Shown here: in pieces, positions 32,401 through 45,169 of the stretch
Layout of the letters: every line of letters starts with the position of its first letter
Position numbering within the stretch: position 1 is the stretch's first letter
DNA from: Lunularia cruciata
Taxonomy: Eukaryota > Streptophyta > Marchantiopsida > Lunulariales > Lunulariaceae
Direction of reading: 5' to 3'
Assembly (NCBI GenBank): GCA_948567375.1
Contig: OX419755.1
Location: 59,407,945 to 59,471,944 of the forward strand
DNA: 64,000 nucleotides
Translations under genes and position numbers: made by a program
The notes under the pieces: model-generated
The model's database searches: none
What the model was told of the DNA's origin: nothing
The model's input: the letters and a program-made list of their open reading frames with translations, nothing else

Positions 32401-34356
32401 GCCGTCAGCACCATTTCACCTTCAATCCGTTCGCAAACATATTAGACATTCAAGAATACTTCGTTCTGTTGAAAAAATTTTGAATTTCGTCCAGGAAATT
32501 TAGATAAATTTTAAAAATTCGAAAATTTTGAAATTTCTTGAAATCAGTGGAAGAAATTTTGAAAATTTTGATATATCTGTATTAATAAAATTAAAAACAA
32601 TAAAAACCATAAAACTGTTATAAATTTCATATCCAGAATGCTTGCATTCATAAACTACTGAGTGTTCATCGAATGTAAGAAATAGTGTAGTAACAGTTTT
32701 ATCATATTCCAATATATTGACTATGTAGGCATTGTTTCATATATCAGGTGAATTGTGGTATCTTTCAATCGTAGATAATTTAATTTCTTGTTCAACTAAA
32801 CTTTGATCTCTATTATACCTTCTTATGTGCAGTAAATCCATCCTATAATTAAAGTCATTCATTCCAATGAAATTTGAATAGCTCTCTTTACTACCAGATT
32901 GAAATCCCTCAAAGTAAATCCTAGACACATGAAGAGATCGATTAATATAAATATAAATATATAAATATGTATGGGAATGCGCAATCCTGTGATCTTTCAT
33001 GAAATCAAATAACATTTTTAAATGAAATATTTATACGTTAAGAATCAAAATGCTTAAAACAGCATTATGAATTTATGAATAGAGTTAAGAAATTAAGATT
33101 ATATCAAAGGAAAGATCTCTTTCTAAATGAACATAATGCAGGTTTCTAATCGTTATCAGTGGAGAAAGAAACTCCGATACACCTAACTGGTGGACATCTC
33201 GTTTTTTACAAATGGAAGCAATAGTCAATGCTGTCTAAATGAAAGCTGATAGGGCTTGCAACTTTAAATTCATATGCATGAGTTAATTTTCTATTAATAT
33301 GGATGTGCTCTTTTCAACGTTTACAACAGAAACATTTGAGAGTAATTACAAGCTTAAACGAAAGAACTTTCATTGCGGTGGGATATCCCTAGAAATGTGG
33401 CACAACAATCCTTAGTCTCACAACCTCCAAGAAACAAGCGTCCTGTAAACGAAAGATGCACTGCATTGAGAAATAATGTTAGAATCGGAGTCATCAGTAC
33501 TAAGCTCATCTGCAGAATTCGGTATTGTGTATACACTTATTTTTTTGGTGAGACCACCACTGTTGCGAGGAACATTCCAGTGAGTGTTCTCTCCCAGCAA
33601 AAAGGTAAGAACCAGTAGATGCAAGGTACAGAGCTGGCACAGAAATGTACCTGGAATTGGGTGGTAATTGCGACTCTGAATTGTGACCTGCATTAAAAGA
33701 ATCATCCCGTGCAAAGCACAGCACTGAAAGTACTCGCTGCACACAAGAAGGATTGAAACACCTGAGATCAGCCCATACAGGTGCTTCAATCACCTTCTGT
33801 AGCCTTTTCTATTTACATTTTCCTGATGCTCAACATCGGCCTTATCCGTTTGGATTTTATACTTGATCTTAGTGTACGTTTATTACCAGGTGCAACTAGG
33901 CTGAGTCAGTGGCTGGGGACCGGGGGAAGAACTCCCTCAGCCATCATGAATAATTAGAGCTTTCGTTCGTCACGTATCTTATTTCCCACAGGCATGAACG
34001 GCGACATGATGGAAGAGTGTAAAAGTCATGATGATCGTGTAGGGACTCTATCAATCTTGTTTCAGGTTTATTTTCAACTAGTACAGTCGAGAAGCGTATT
34101 GGCCTTCTCACCTTGCTACTGTATGACTTCTTCAGTATTGGTTGCCTCCACCTTCTTCACCTCAGGAGAAGGTCAGGAAATAATACGACCCTACATTAGC
34201 TCCAGAGATTGAAGGGCATGGGTGCTATGGAAGCTGCACATATTCAGAAACATATTCATGTCCTTCCACATGTTTAGATTCCAGGACATGCAATGTGTAG
34301 CTTACAGATGTACGAGACAATCTGTAAATAAATGACACATATACGAAAATAGCACT
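32400..34356. other. Transition zone and 3' flank of TOP3A, no gene supported
   Basis: Very AT-rich to about 33,300 (for example ATATAAATATAAATATATAAATATG near 32,945), then more balanced composition. Minus-strand open stretches at 33,354-33,793 in two overlapping frames have no recognisable domain and lie 0.6-1 kb beyond the TOP3A stop. They may be 3' UTR or chance. No tRNA or other RNA gene was recognised. Confidence 0.4.
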
Positions 34357-37300
34357 TCAGCCCCGTGAAGGGCATGTATTAGACCAATGAGATGAATCCC
34401 CGCAGATAAAACAACTTCCTCTATCTGAGTTCGCATGTCCTTGGCTTCCTCTTCCTAAAGACTGTCCTCTCCTGCCTCTGGTGGTGGTGGTGGTTTGTGC
34501 ACTACGTCCAGTGGCATTGTTAGTGGTTCTCCCGCGTCCTCTGCTGCCACTAGTTCGTGATCCTACTTGACTGGTGGATGACGAATGTCGGCCCCTGTTC
34601 CCAGTGGTTCTGCCGAGAGAGTTATTTTGCGTGGTTGTGGACTGCGGGACGCTTGCAGAACTCTGACCGGAGTCCTCCCAGCTGTAGAGGTGAAGCTCAT
34701 CTCAGTGTAGGATACGAAGAAATTATTACATCTGACCAGAAACTGCTTTGACAAATAATAGCACACGTGAACAATCTATTTCACCTGGTCCTGCTGAGTT
34801 GCAACGGGAATTACCATGCATCCGAGAGATGTAAAGTACTTACAGAAAAAACCCGCACGTTCTTGACGGGCATCCATAAAACCGTCGGCCGCGGTTGGCC
34901 TCAGTGTTAGCAGTCAGCACTACACACTGTTCATTACAACCGCAACGGATGTCTTCCACTGAACCTAAGAAACAAAGAGAAATGTTGAGAATCCTTTGCT
35001 ACAAGCTCCCCGTGAGGGTTATCCCACTACTTGTTAAAGAGGGAATATCAGGAGAAAATGTAAATCGAAAGGACTACACAAGATTTGGCACATAAGAGAG
35101 ACTGAGGTTCTCACAAATTTCAACCATGTGACAAGTTGCAGCATGTCCGTTGCATGGAAGTAGGGCTCACTTTGAGAGAGAACATAACATCCAACGTTCT
35201 ATCTTTATGAGCTTGATTAATTCTCAGACCTGTTCCGGTGCTTCCGCTCTGTCGACTTCCTGATCCTCCTCGACCTGAACGTCGGGGACAATCAGTTGAA
35301 AAATGACCAAGTTGCCCACAATTTGAGCATGCACGTCCTCTTCCCTCACTCGAAGTATCCGGAGCATTCCCCTGACCTGCTCTGGGTTGATTTGAAGAAC
35401 CATTGGTACCACCACGTCTTACTCCTCGTCCGGCACTCTGACCGTGGCCGCCTGAAAAGCCCTGGTTATGAGACTTGCAAGGCTGATATATGTACGGTAC
35501 TTCCTGCGGTCTCTAGCCAATCACTCAAAGAGGCTACTCCAAACGAAGGTTCTAGTAGGTTGTGCTTCAGAAAGACATCGACCGTGACAGATATACGAGC
35601 CCAAAAGGATTTACTTCTCTTCGACCGACCGAGAGGGTCAAAGATTGAAGAAATACCTGAAGGAGGCCGAGACCCCGTACCACACATCTCAATTATTTCT
35701 TTCAAGATTTCATCACATCCACCTACGCAACCTGCGGACATCGTATTTAGTTAACAGTGTCCAGGATTTACAAATCTGGGTGGACTCATTCGTCCCGATA
35801 ACATTGCTGCTCCATTAAAGCCACCATGATACGACATGATAAAGGTGAGAAAACCTTTTGTTGAACTCTTTCCTGTAACTGATAGGACATGCCCAACTTG
35901 CAAATTGACAAGGGATATACTCGAGAGAAATGAAAGATAACAAATTATTCTGAATAGCTTCGCTTGAAATAGTTTTGCAAAAATCCATCACCCCGTGCAC
36001 TCTACAATGAGATGGTTGTAAGTCTCAATCCAGAAGCTTTGAGATGCGTGTTGAACAGAACCTGTGTGATCAGTACTGAACTGCGGAGGAATTTCGGCTC
36101 TCCTGAACTTGAATCGAATTTTAAATACTTGTCCTGCATTCTCATTCAGCTCCTGTTTGTGTCAGCATATCCATGTGACCCAAGGTTCTGGATCTAATTT
36201 CAACTGCTTTGAGAGGGCACGTGAACTTGCCGCGGTATGCTTTTATGCTTGCAGAGTTAGAGGTACAACCGCGTATACTTTCAAACTGGAACAGTAGAAA
36301 ACCACACGTTTATAACCTTGCCATCGGCTTGTCATGGAAGTAAGGAAAACGAGAGCATTAAACATGTAAGCCATAGGCTACAAAGGAGGCCCCCAGTATA
36401 TGGTGAGCTAAGCAGGAGTCTTTACCTGGTCCACAAACCTCGCAAACTTGACTCAAAACAGATGCTTCTGCAATAGCGTTTGGGAGCCAGACAACAGACC
36501 TGCACTGAGGTAGCCACCAAAGTACATCAAGGGTAGCTTTGCTGACTAAATTCCAGATGCACTAGAACATGAACTTGTAGCCGTTTTCTTCCTGTTGCTT
36601 AAGATAATGCACTCCATTAATCATGCCAAGAATTGGGATCAATGTCAGCTGGGATGCAAAATCGGCTTCTTATTCAACAGCTCCTAAACAGTTCTACTTG
36701 GGTACAGAAGGAGTGAATGGACGGGAAGCAGAGCCCTGGTATTCATTACACTTTAGTGCTAACCAAACACAAAGAGAAAGTAGAGCTGAAAGGATAGAAA
36801 CAACTTTGGACCGTTTTTGTTCTTGCTTGCCCGGTCTCCGGGCTCAGAGTGGTAATTTATTTTCCGGTTTTCCCCCGCACCAAATAGGTAGGAAAAAGAG
36901 ATTAGAAACAACTGCCGTATAAGGAACTTACAAGAGGATAGCCTTGGCAACTCACGAAGTAACTGCCCTCCTGCATAGCGAAAGAGTCATCCAAATAACC
37001 TGAATTATTTGATTCCCATGCAGAGCGACGAACTTGAGTGTATCATGTATTACGGGACGGAAACACTAGAAACATGATCACAAAGCATACAAAAGTTTTG
37101 CTGGCGCTCTTGCATGACGTAACCTGACAACCACCATAGTTCTTGCCCGGATTAAAAGAGCAAACAAAATAGCAAACAAAAAGAAAGATGGATTCAAACC
37201 TGCCGTTTCTTCAACAGCATGTTGGACTGCTGACAACTGGGGCACAGCCGAACCATTTCGCCAATTTGCTCGCTGCCTTGTGTTCTGCCCCCTTGAGATC

Positions 37301-40300
37301 TGTCCAGCAAACCCAGCACCTGATGAACACCGAGCTAAAGCTCCATTGACAGATGTGGTAAATTTAAGACAACGACTCACCTTATTGCATATTTTAGTTT
37401 GGCGAACCGATAATCGGACAATAACACTACAAAAAATCATGACTTGAAATCTGCAACATTAACTCAATCGCATACCAATTTTTCGATAAAGACCTTCCAA
37501 GAAGAAGAAAGACGCCAACAAGAAGGAGAGCAAAAGAGCAGATTGACATAAATATATGGGAAGGAACACTGACTCTTTGTAAGAGACAAAACTCCTCACC
37601 CATTTTAGTGAAATAGCATCATGGTGTGACGGATACAACACAACAACGGAGAATCATAGCGACCTCTGAAGACAATCTAAATAAGTCACAACTACGATCA
37701 CTGGCGTGATATCTTTGACATCCTTTAAACCTCACTGAGGAGCTTCTTATGCTACTTGAAGATAAAATTTCCACTTGAGCATCCTTTGCGGAGCGTTCAA
37801 ACAGATCAACAGGTCGTAGAGTGGATAGGGCCCCCACTGTAACTGAGCTGTAATAGCGTGAAATAGGTCTAAGTAAAGCAAGAGTATTCTCCATGGTCCT
37901 GCTTTAAGTCGCTCGTTCCTTGTTCATCACAGGAGTGCATTTAGAAATACACAAACATACAATATGTGACCGACATATTTTGGTGTCTAAATGGGACCAT
38001 GAGCCATATCCGCGGAGTAGGTTGCAAGTTAAGAAGACAATGGAAATCATGCAAGACAGGAAAGTTTACTAAACGTTTGCTGGTAATACGATCATTTGTG
38101 TAATAGAATATAGACCCCGTTGTAAACAACCAAGTTCCATACCCACGTCTGACTGCACTGACTCTCACATTAGATATTATATCCACACATTTACCTTTCA
38201 AAAAATAGCTCCATAGCTTCGAGCAACTTGTCCTTTTTCTGTTTTGCCTGAAAACCAGAAGATGCTTTAGTTCTTGATTTGATAGTTTCTAAAGAAAGGA
38301 ACTTTACAAGGAAACTATGGGAACAAGTAAGCGTGATGGTTTGCAAGGGTCTGCCACACAAAGATGCGTAATTTTCCAATAAAACCCTTTAGTGTAAGCT
38401 TGAATCTCTGCTGACTACCTCTTTCAGGACATATAGCAGAGGAACTTCTTCACATAGAGGCTCCTGTTCTGCACCGTTAGCTGATGCCCATCGGATGACT
38501 CCGAAAAGTCATTATGAGTAATCAGCTTGGCTAGTCGAGTAACCTTGGACTGGGCCCAAGTCTACATAACGAGACTTACTGTGGCTCTAGTTTTAGACTC
38601 TGGTGGGGGATATTGCAGACGAAGTATAAGCAAGGGCAACTAAGTGAGCGTGGTGAGTATGGTAGTACTTCCTTGAGGAGCTCCGTATTGACATTTTCAG
38701 TTTCATCGAGCAGAGTTCTTCTTGCATTGGTGGACATAAAGTTGGTAACCGCTGATGGTGAGTGTACCAAGTTGCGTAAGTCGCCTAAAAGTAGTAACAG
38801 ATAAGCATCTATAGACGTTCAAAGATGTCCATATACAGGTAAAAGGAATACATCAAGAAAGCAGTCCTTCATCTGCTGTAGACTCGAGGCCAACACCTGG
38901 GCCTTACTCTTCGTCCCGTCGCTGACAGCCCTCATGTCATTCTCCATCATTGCTCTCAGATAAGGCTTCCACAATTCGTACCTGGATCAAAAAATAAAAA
39001 CGAAAGAATAATTTCACTCAGGGAGACCAGAGAAAGGTACCGTGTATCACAATCAAGTAATAATCCTCATGGGACGGCATTGAAGGTGGGGTATACAAGG
39101 TGTTTCTACAAGCCCTTCCTCAGGTCGAGAAGTTCTATTTCTTTAACTATGTACGCACATTGTTCTAATGAATTTGCATCTGCACAGAACTGTCTTATGG
39201 AGGGGAGACAAGGTCAAGTAGAATACCCCATTGCATCGTAGCCCATGACCAAAGCTTCACCCTGCAAGTATTCAACATACACCCTTTTAGCTGAATATAT
39301 CAAGAAGATTCGGGTCGATTAGAATGCTGTCATTGACATGTCAGCTGACAACTTACAAGATTGGTAGGAGAGAATCGGGTATTGGCATCTTTTGTAGCGT
39401 AGCAACGATCAAGAAGCTTCTTGATGTGATCGTGCATTGTGGCATCTGTCCCAATGCCAGCCTGCATTAAGGAAAATATTGTGACTTTAAAGGACAGTGC
39501 TTAAATACGGCATTTAGTAGCTAACGAGTAAAAACTAAGTAGTAGGTCTGATGCCAAACAAATCCTGGAGACGATGCAACATAAGGTATGGCGAGAGGAA
39601 CCTGCAACATCGCCCATATAAATAAGAAACATTTTGAAGCAAAGTTGACTTTTAGCTGTTGACGAACTTCAGTAGATTAAGCAACAACTGGATCCGACCG
39701 AAACAAAAGAAATTATGAAGGAACCATAGAAATATCACACACGCAACTCCACCTTGTCCATTAGACTGATCAGATCAGCTTCGCTTAATAAAGGAGGAGG
39801 CATGGTCATTCCCGAATCAAGGGTTAAGCTGTCTGGAACAAACTGATACAATGTCCAGAGCGAAGTTAGCTAATCCATGACGTGATCCTAGTCACTTCCA
39901 GTCATTAGTTCATAGATCGCAAGGAAAAATGAAGCTAATGGATAACGGTAACTAGCCTACCACATTGTTTAGCTTATTCTGCGCAGAAGTATTTTAACAG
40001 ACTTCATGGAAAATGAGACTATTATCAGACAACTATAAATTCCGTTGTCTAACCTGCTGGCCCATCTCAAATGTTGGGAGCGTCGAGGTGCCCCATGAAT
40101 CAAAAGTATACACTTCGAGGTAATTTTTCTGGAGGAAAAAAAAAAACCCAACAAATGGTGACCATAATCTCTTGGAACTAGCCTATGAACATGCTCCACA
40201 AATTCCTCCATATACAGAAGAAAGAAGCCACTAGTTGAGACTCAGAGGCTATTTATAGGAGGCATGCATGGTATAAGAGACTTACGGCTGTTATCATAAG

Positions 40301-43300
40301 TCCAGTTGCTGTAAAGGATTCTCCAGCAATATCCACACTAGCTGTTGATTTGTACCCGATGGCCGGTTGTGAAACGCATGCCAGATAATGCCGTACCACC
40401 AGCTCGTGAACCCTCTGAACATCACAGTGAAGGGCTAACTTTTAGAAACTGAAAGGTTAGAAGCTCGCCTTGAGCGGAAAATCAACATACATTGCCAGAT
40501 AGAAAAAATAGAAAAAATATGGCATTGGTAGTGCAGGAACTACATATTGAAAATCATTAAGAAAGACTTGGGAAGAACGAAGATACAAACACCCTTAAAG
40601 TTGGGGAGAGAAGGATATATTTCAAACAATGATAAAGGGTGACGTAGGTAGCCTTACTCGATGATCGTTCGTCCAATTAGATTCCCCTTCCGAAAATCGA
40701 GTGGGGTGAATTGGGGGATGAGCTTTGTCGTTATGACCTCCATTACTAGGTTGTCTCCACAAGTTGGATGCTGGATCCAGAAGACGTTGCGCGTAACTTC
40801 CCCATATACTGTGTCCAGTTTGTTCTCTTACCATGCCCTGAATTCAGAACTATGTCGTCAAATCTTGTCTTAATCTCTGGAACGTTTACATCAACGTAGC
40901 AGGTAGATTCTATATCTGAGTCTAGACAACACTAATCAAATGTGTGTGAGTCCATGGATCTCTTGAGAGTGAAGGAGAAAACGAAGAACCTTATAACACT
41001 CTGCTCATAAGTGCCCTCTCATCATACTAACCTGAAGATCTGTATTCTCTGTAAAAGAGTCAGTTTCAGTTCTTGGATAGCTTATAAAACCAGACTGATA
41101 GAGCTCCTCGGCTACCTGTGTGTGATATAAAGATCTTGATGAGCAAAAACTAGCTCGCGAGGCAATATGAGCGGGAAGGTCAGCAGTTACTGCTCTTACA
41201 CAATATCTTCGTTACAAATGCGTGAAGTTAGAAAATCCGATGCCATCCAATAATGATTAATTTTCATCACCAGATTCAGAGTAATTTACAAGCAGAGCAG
41301 AGAAAGCGTTTTTTTTCTCTTGCTTATTTTTTTTGAAAGCCAAAGATGGAGAAGTTATCCAAAGGTTTTGCTTAGAGTCAGCGTGCAGCGTTTGCTGCTC
41401 TAAAATTCATCGCATGTAACTGGTCCACAAGTAAGATAACATTTGGATAAGTCGGAAATGAGGAAAACTATGTTTATCCTGCAAAGCAGAAACGTATGGC
41501 TAAAAATTTGTTCACATCTGCCCAGTTACTTCAGTATGCGTACAATTCTCACCTTCATGGTTTGTTCTGAACCCATGCGGAAATTTCGAGAGCATCGCTT
41601 TTGCAGCTCAACAGTGTTCAGAGGACAAGGTGGGAATTTCCGAGTTTCTTGACCGGTCACCTGAATAACCTGTCCAGCTTCGACATTGCAAGAGCCCAAC
41701 AAGGACAAACCGAAGAAGGTAAGAAATTACATTTGAGAAAGATGCACGGATCTGATAAAAAACGAATTTTCAGCATCCGAAGAGGATCTTAACTTGATCA
41801 AGGTGTTGACCTAGAAGACGTAAAGAGCTAGGAGCATCACTGACAATAACCTGAAATTAACGCTGACCAGTCGATCTAGACTAACTTCTGAGTCTAGAAT
41901 GCTACAATTAGTGAGTAAAATAAATGACAAACCGTGGCAGTTGATTCTTCAATGCACATTTCGTAGATGACGGAAGCAGCCACATGATCAAATAACCTTC
42001 CACGCCTGTCACGGGATGTAGCAACTTGATCAAACCTCAGGTTTTAAAGCTCGCTACCGATGAGGGTTATGTCGTCAACATGAGCGAGAAGAGCAAAGGG
42101 ACGTGTTGTGATATCCCATGATTGGCAGATAAACTTAACTTCCGGAGCTCTGTAATGGAAGTGCTCTGTAAACAGCCTCGGGTTGAACAAATAATACTCA
42201 CATCCAAACAAATTGACAAGAACCCTCAGCTGAGCTGTAGGAGCAGTTTATAGACCAAAACTCTTCGGGCACATGGGCCTGAACTTGCCAGTATCGCTCC
42301 ACCACAAAACCCAAGGTCGGAAACTGATCAAGACGTTGATGTCAGCACCAGACAGGAGTGGACGTGCGTAAGCTTCTCTTCTCAAGAGATGAGACTATCA
42401 CTATAAACAGACAGCAAATAGAGATTATGATCTACTATTGCCGAAAGAGCATCCTGGATACAGTGGCTCTAAATTTAAGGTTCATTAGAGTCTACCTTAT
42501 GTATGACAGCTCGAAACAAAAATTGGTGCTTCAAGTTGTGGGAAAATACAGAAAAGAGGCTGATAGACATAGCTGAAACAAGAAGAAGCAATTAAGAAGG
42601 TTGAAGCTAGAGAGACCTGGCATGGACCATAGCTCAGCACCATCTTCCTTTCTTCGTTCGCGTAAGGAAGAGTGAAGGAATCTTGCAGCAACATTGTCTG
42701 GAACCGAGTGAACGATGCACCGATGCGTAGATCTATCTCCTGTCCAAAGAACGAGAATGGAGAACTTTTAAAGTTTAAGTAATGCAGCCTACACTCAGCA
42801 GGAGAAGTTCATCAAAGATCTTGGTCTCAAGAAACGTTTGATAGCGCAACTTTTGAATTCCCTTTTATGCGCGTGTATCCTTACCTGGCGTGCGTCCACA
42901 GCATCGGCAAACAATCGATTTGGACGTCCTAGATGCTGAGCTGCATGATGTATATCCCTGAGGGTGAATTCAGCCAGTACGTGAATTCAGCTTAAGTGTC
43001 TTAAGTCTATATACAACGCCTTCTCAAAAGAGCTCATATATTGACTGCTCAAATGAAAGCTTCTCAACAAAGCTTTCTAGAATCTGTAAAGTCGTCAAAA
43101 TGTAGCCAAGTTACCGATGGTTTCTTACACCCTTGAGATAAATTATTGACGTAGCCGATGTTCAGAAGGTTCAAGGCACTCACTTGAAACTAGCACGATA
43201 CAGGCTAGCTGAAACTATATAGATATGCTTATGGCACAAATTTACCTTTCGATCAAAGCAGAAAAGTGAGCTCGCCAAATATCCAATCTGGGGTTGCTGC

Positions 43301-43808
43301 CCAGGCAAACTTCTACAACCTCGTATGCTATATTTTCACCTTCTCGGTCACAATCAAGCCATAGCACCAGCCTTTGGCACCGGCTAGCCTCCTCTTGCAG
43401 AGTTCTTTGCAAAGCTAATTTATCCTGCAAGTGGAATACAGACATACGTTACTCAACTGCTCCAGTAGTCAAGATACCAAATATAATCGTGAATTAATCT
43501 GAAACAATGCTGTGCACAAAAATATCAACCTGCGGTACTCGCTTTCGTATAGGAGCCTGATAAAGAACCGCAGGATCGCAGGAGTTCCACTTCCGATACT
43601 GATCCTCAAAGTCCATCTCCATGAGGTGACCAGTCACAGACGTCATCAACATCAAACATTGCTGGCCACCGATAGTATACGCAAATTCAAATATCTTGTT
43701 ATACGGTGAGCGTCCCTCTCTCACTTGAAACTGGTTGTGCGAAAGAATTCCCGCGACAGCCTTCGCAACCGAAGGCTTTTCCGCAACGTTCAAAACTCTT
43801 ACCACCAT
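34357..43808 (-). CDS. TOP3A: DNA topoisomerase 3-alpha (type IA), 24 exons, 975 aa
   Basis: Nuclear type IA topoisomerase that decatenates recombination intermediates with RecQ helicases and RMI. Exons on the minus strand: 43808-43530, 43424-43246, 42957-42885, 42739-42617, 42323-42202, 42005-41933, 41669-41553, 41115-41032, 40837-40658, 40414-40286, 40128-40054, 39842-39753, 39461-39357, 39261-39227, 38981-38852, 38247-38195, 37299-37200, 36970-36932, 36504-36426, 36133-36062, 35731-35657, 35499-35230, 34964-34844, 34681-34357. All junction phases agree and the sum is 2,928 nt. The Toprim domain starts [12 protein letters not shown] and holds [12 protein letters not shown]. The catalytic Tyr is Y335 in [13 protein letters not shown]4 finger (CPSC...C..C, about 635-663) follows, then CVGGCDE, a CCHC knuckle ([14 protein letters not shown]), a GRF finger and a terminal CCHC knuckle. 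The acceptor of exon 22 is the least certain. An in-frame upstream ATG exists at 43,943. Confidence 0.96.
34844..34964 (-). other. TOP3A: GRF-type zinc finger exon of TOP3A
   Basis: Exon 23 encodes [16 protein letters not shown], then [18 protein letters not shown], completed by WED from exon 24. This fits the GRF finger consensus (C-x-C-x-x-x..GR-x-FY-x-CP..C-x-FF-x-W-x-D). GRF fingers bind single-stranded DNA in other proteins. It lies between two CCHC knuckles, one in exon 22 and one in exon 24. The exon also has an in-phase link to an Arg/Gly/Ser-rich linker in exon 24. Confidence 0.9.
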
Positions 43809-45169
43809 CCTCAACCTCAAGACTTGGAACGACAACCTGAACTCAACAGCTTCTAAAACCCTGATTTTCCTTACCCGCAAAACGCAAGCTCTTCTGCAAC
43901 ACCCATGATCCGCATAGCCATCAGAACCACAATACAATCTCACTCAACCGCTTTTCGAACCCCTATTTCCCATCCCCGAAATCTCTGAGCCTCTCCACTG
44001 CTCTTCCGCCTTTCTTTCCTTACGAGAGAATTTCAAATCCGCTGACGTATCTATTTCCGATCCATTTGGCGCTATACCGTGGCGGCGGGGCATGCTGTTC
44101 TCTTCTACACGTTACAGCGGCGAATTAACCGAACCTAACTCTGGGTACGGTAATTCTGTCGGAGAGCATCAGCGGTTTTACCTCGTTTACCCAAGGTGAA
44201 AGTCCCGAATCACAGGGGGAGTCTTCCTCCTCCGGCCAGCAAAGGCACTGCTGCAGATGCTTCTTTGTGTTGTGGAGGAGGACTGTGGAGTGCCAATTCG
44301 GAGAGATCGAGGAGTTGGGTATCTATCTCCGCAAAAGCACCAACTGTGCGGTGTGAGTATTTCGTAGATCGGGTACGGTCGTGAAGAGGTGGACGTGGAT
44401 TTTACACGGTTGTCGATTCATTCGAATGGCTCGCATGATTGCTTGATGGAAAACGGAACAGGAGAGGAGAGTTGAGTGGACTCGAGTTCGATTTGGTGAT
44501 GGAGTATTGATAACGGAAGCAGGCAGGCAGGCAGATATTGGTTGTCTTGGTTGCTAGATTTCGGTTTTGGTGATTGGCTTTATTAATTGATATGGTTGAT
44601 TAATCGGGAAGGAATCTGAAAGGAGCCACACAAAAACAGCAGGGGCCGAGTAGAGACGTGTACGAGAGCTGTAGGCTGAAGGGTGAGATTGCAACGAAGC
44701 AGAAGTTGGTAAACGAGTGAAATAAACAAGGAGAGCAGAATTTTGTGGTCTGTTTGTGTAAGGGGGGAGGATTGGTTGCCGTGGTTTATATATTGATTCA
44801 GGGAGAGCTCAAGGCAGTAGTAAGAAGGAATACAGGTCGAACGGTGCAGATGTTGAGCGAGGTGTTCTACTGAGATTGAAAGGGGAGAAGACGCCTGTTG
44901 TGTTTTCTGATGGCTTAGTAGTATAATTGAGTTCTGCTCAGAGGAAAGAAAATAACGGAAAGCTTAAGGCGTTGGCTAGACTGCCGACAAAGGGCGGAAT
45001 TTGTCCCTGACGTTGAGGACTCCACTCTGAGAAGACAGATCGGGGGTGGACATGGCAAGGAAGATGGAAGGGGCTCGAAGAGAGGGCCAAGCGGTGGTAA
45101 AGACAGAGATGTGAGGTTTGTCGTATCGGAGTGTGACAGGTCCTAAAATCTACTACACAGATCGGGGGC
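43809..45169. promoter_or_regulatory. Divergent intergenic region between TOP3A and the aldo-keto reductase
   Basis: This 1.36-kb gap separates two genes transcribed away from each other, so it must hold both promoters. A TATA-like TTTATATATTG lies at about 44,785, some 380 bp upstream of the reductase ATG. Short tandem AGGC repeats sit at 44,519-44,534. The in-frame extension of TOP3A (to 43,943) overlaps the right-hand part of its leader. The out-of-frame ATG at 45,118 precedes the reductase start and could act as an upstream ORF if transcribed. Transcription starts are not visible. Confidence 0.45.

Noticed and set aside
33354..33793. Overlapping open frames on both strands next to TOP3A
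   Set aside because: No recognisable domain, three overlapping frames and no splice continuity with TOP3A. Treated as 3' flank.
36238..36295. Minus-strand stretch [10 protein letters not shown] that could follow TOP3A exon 19
   Set aside because: It would need a weak acceptor and a non-GT donor. The exon at 36,062-36,133 joins exon 19 in phase and gives the conserved [13 protein letters not shown] segment.
42020..42160. Minus-strand text reading [12 protein letters not shown] inside a TOP3A intron, resembling a reverse transcriptase YxDD box
   Set aside because: No second RT motif is found at the expected distance and the segment is short. It is inside an intron between two well supported exons, so it is most likely chance.
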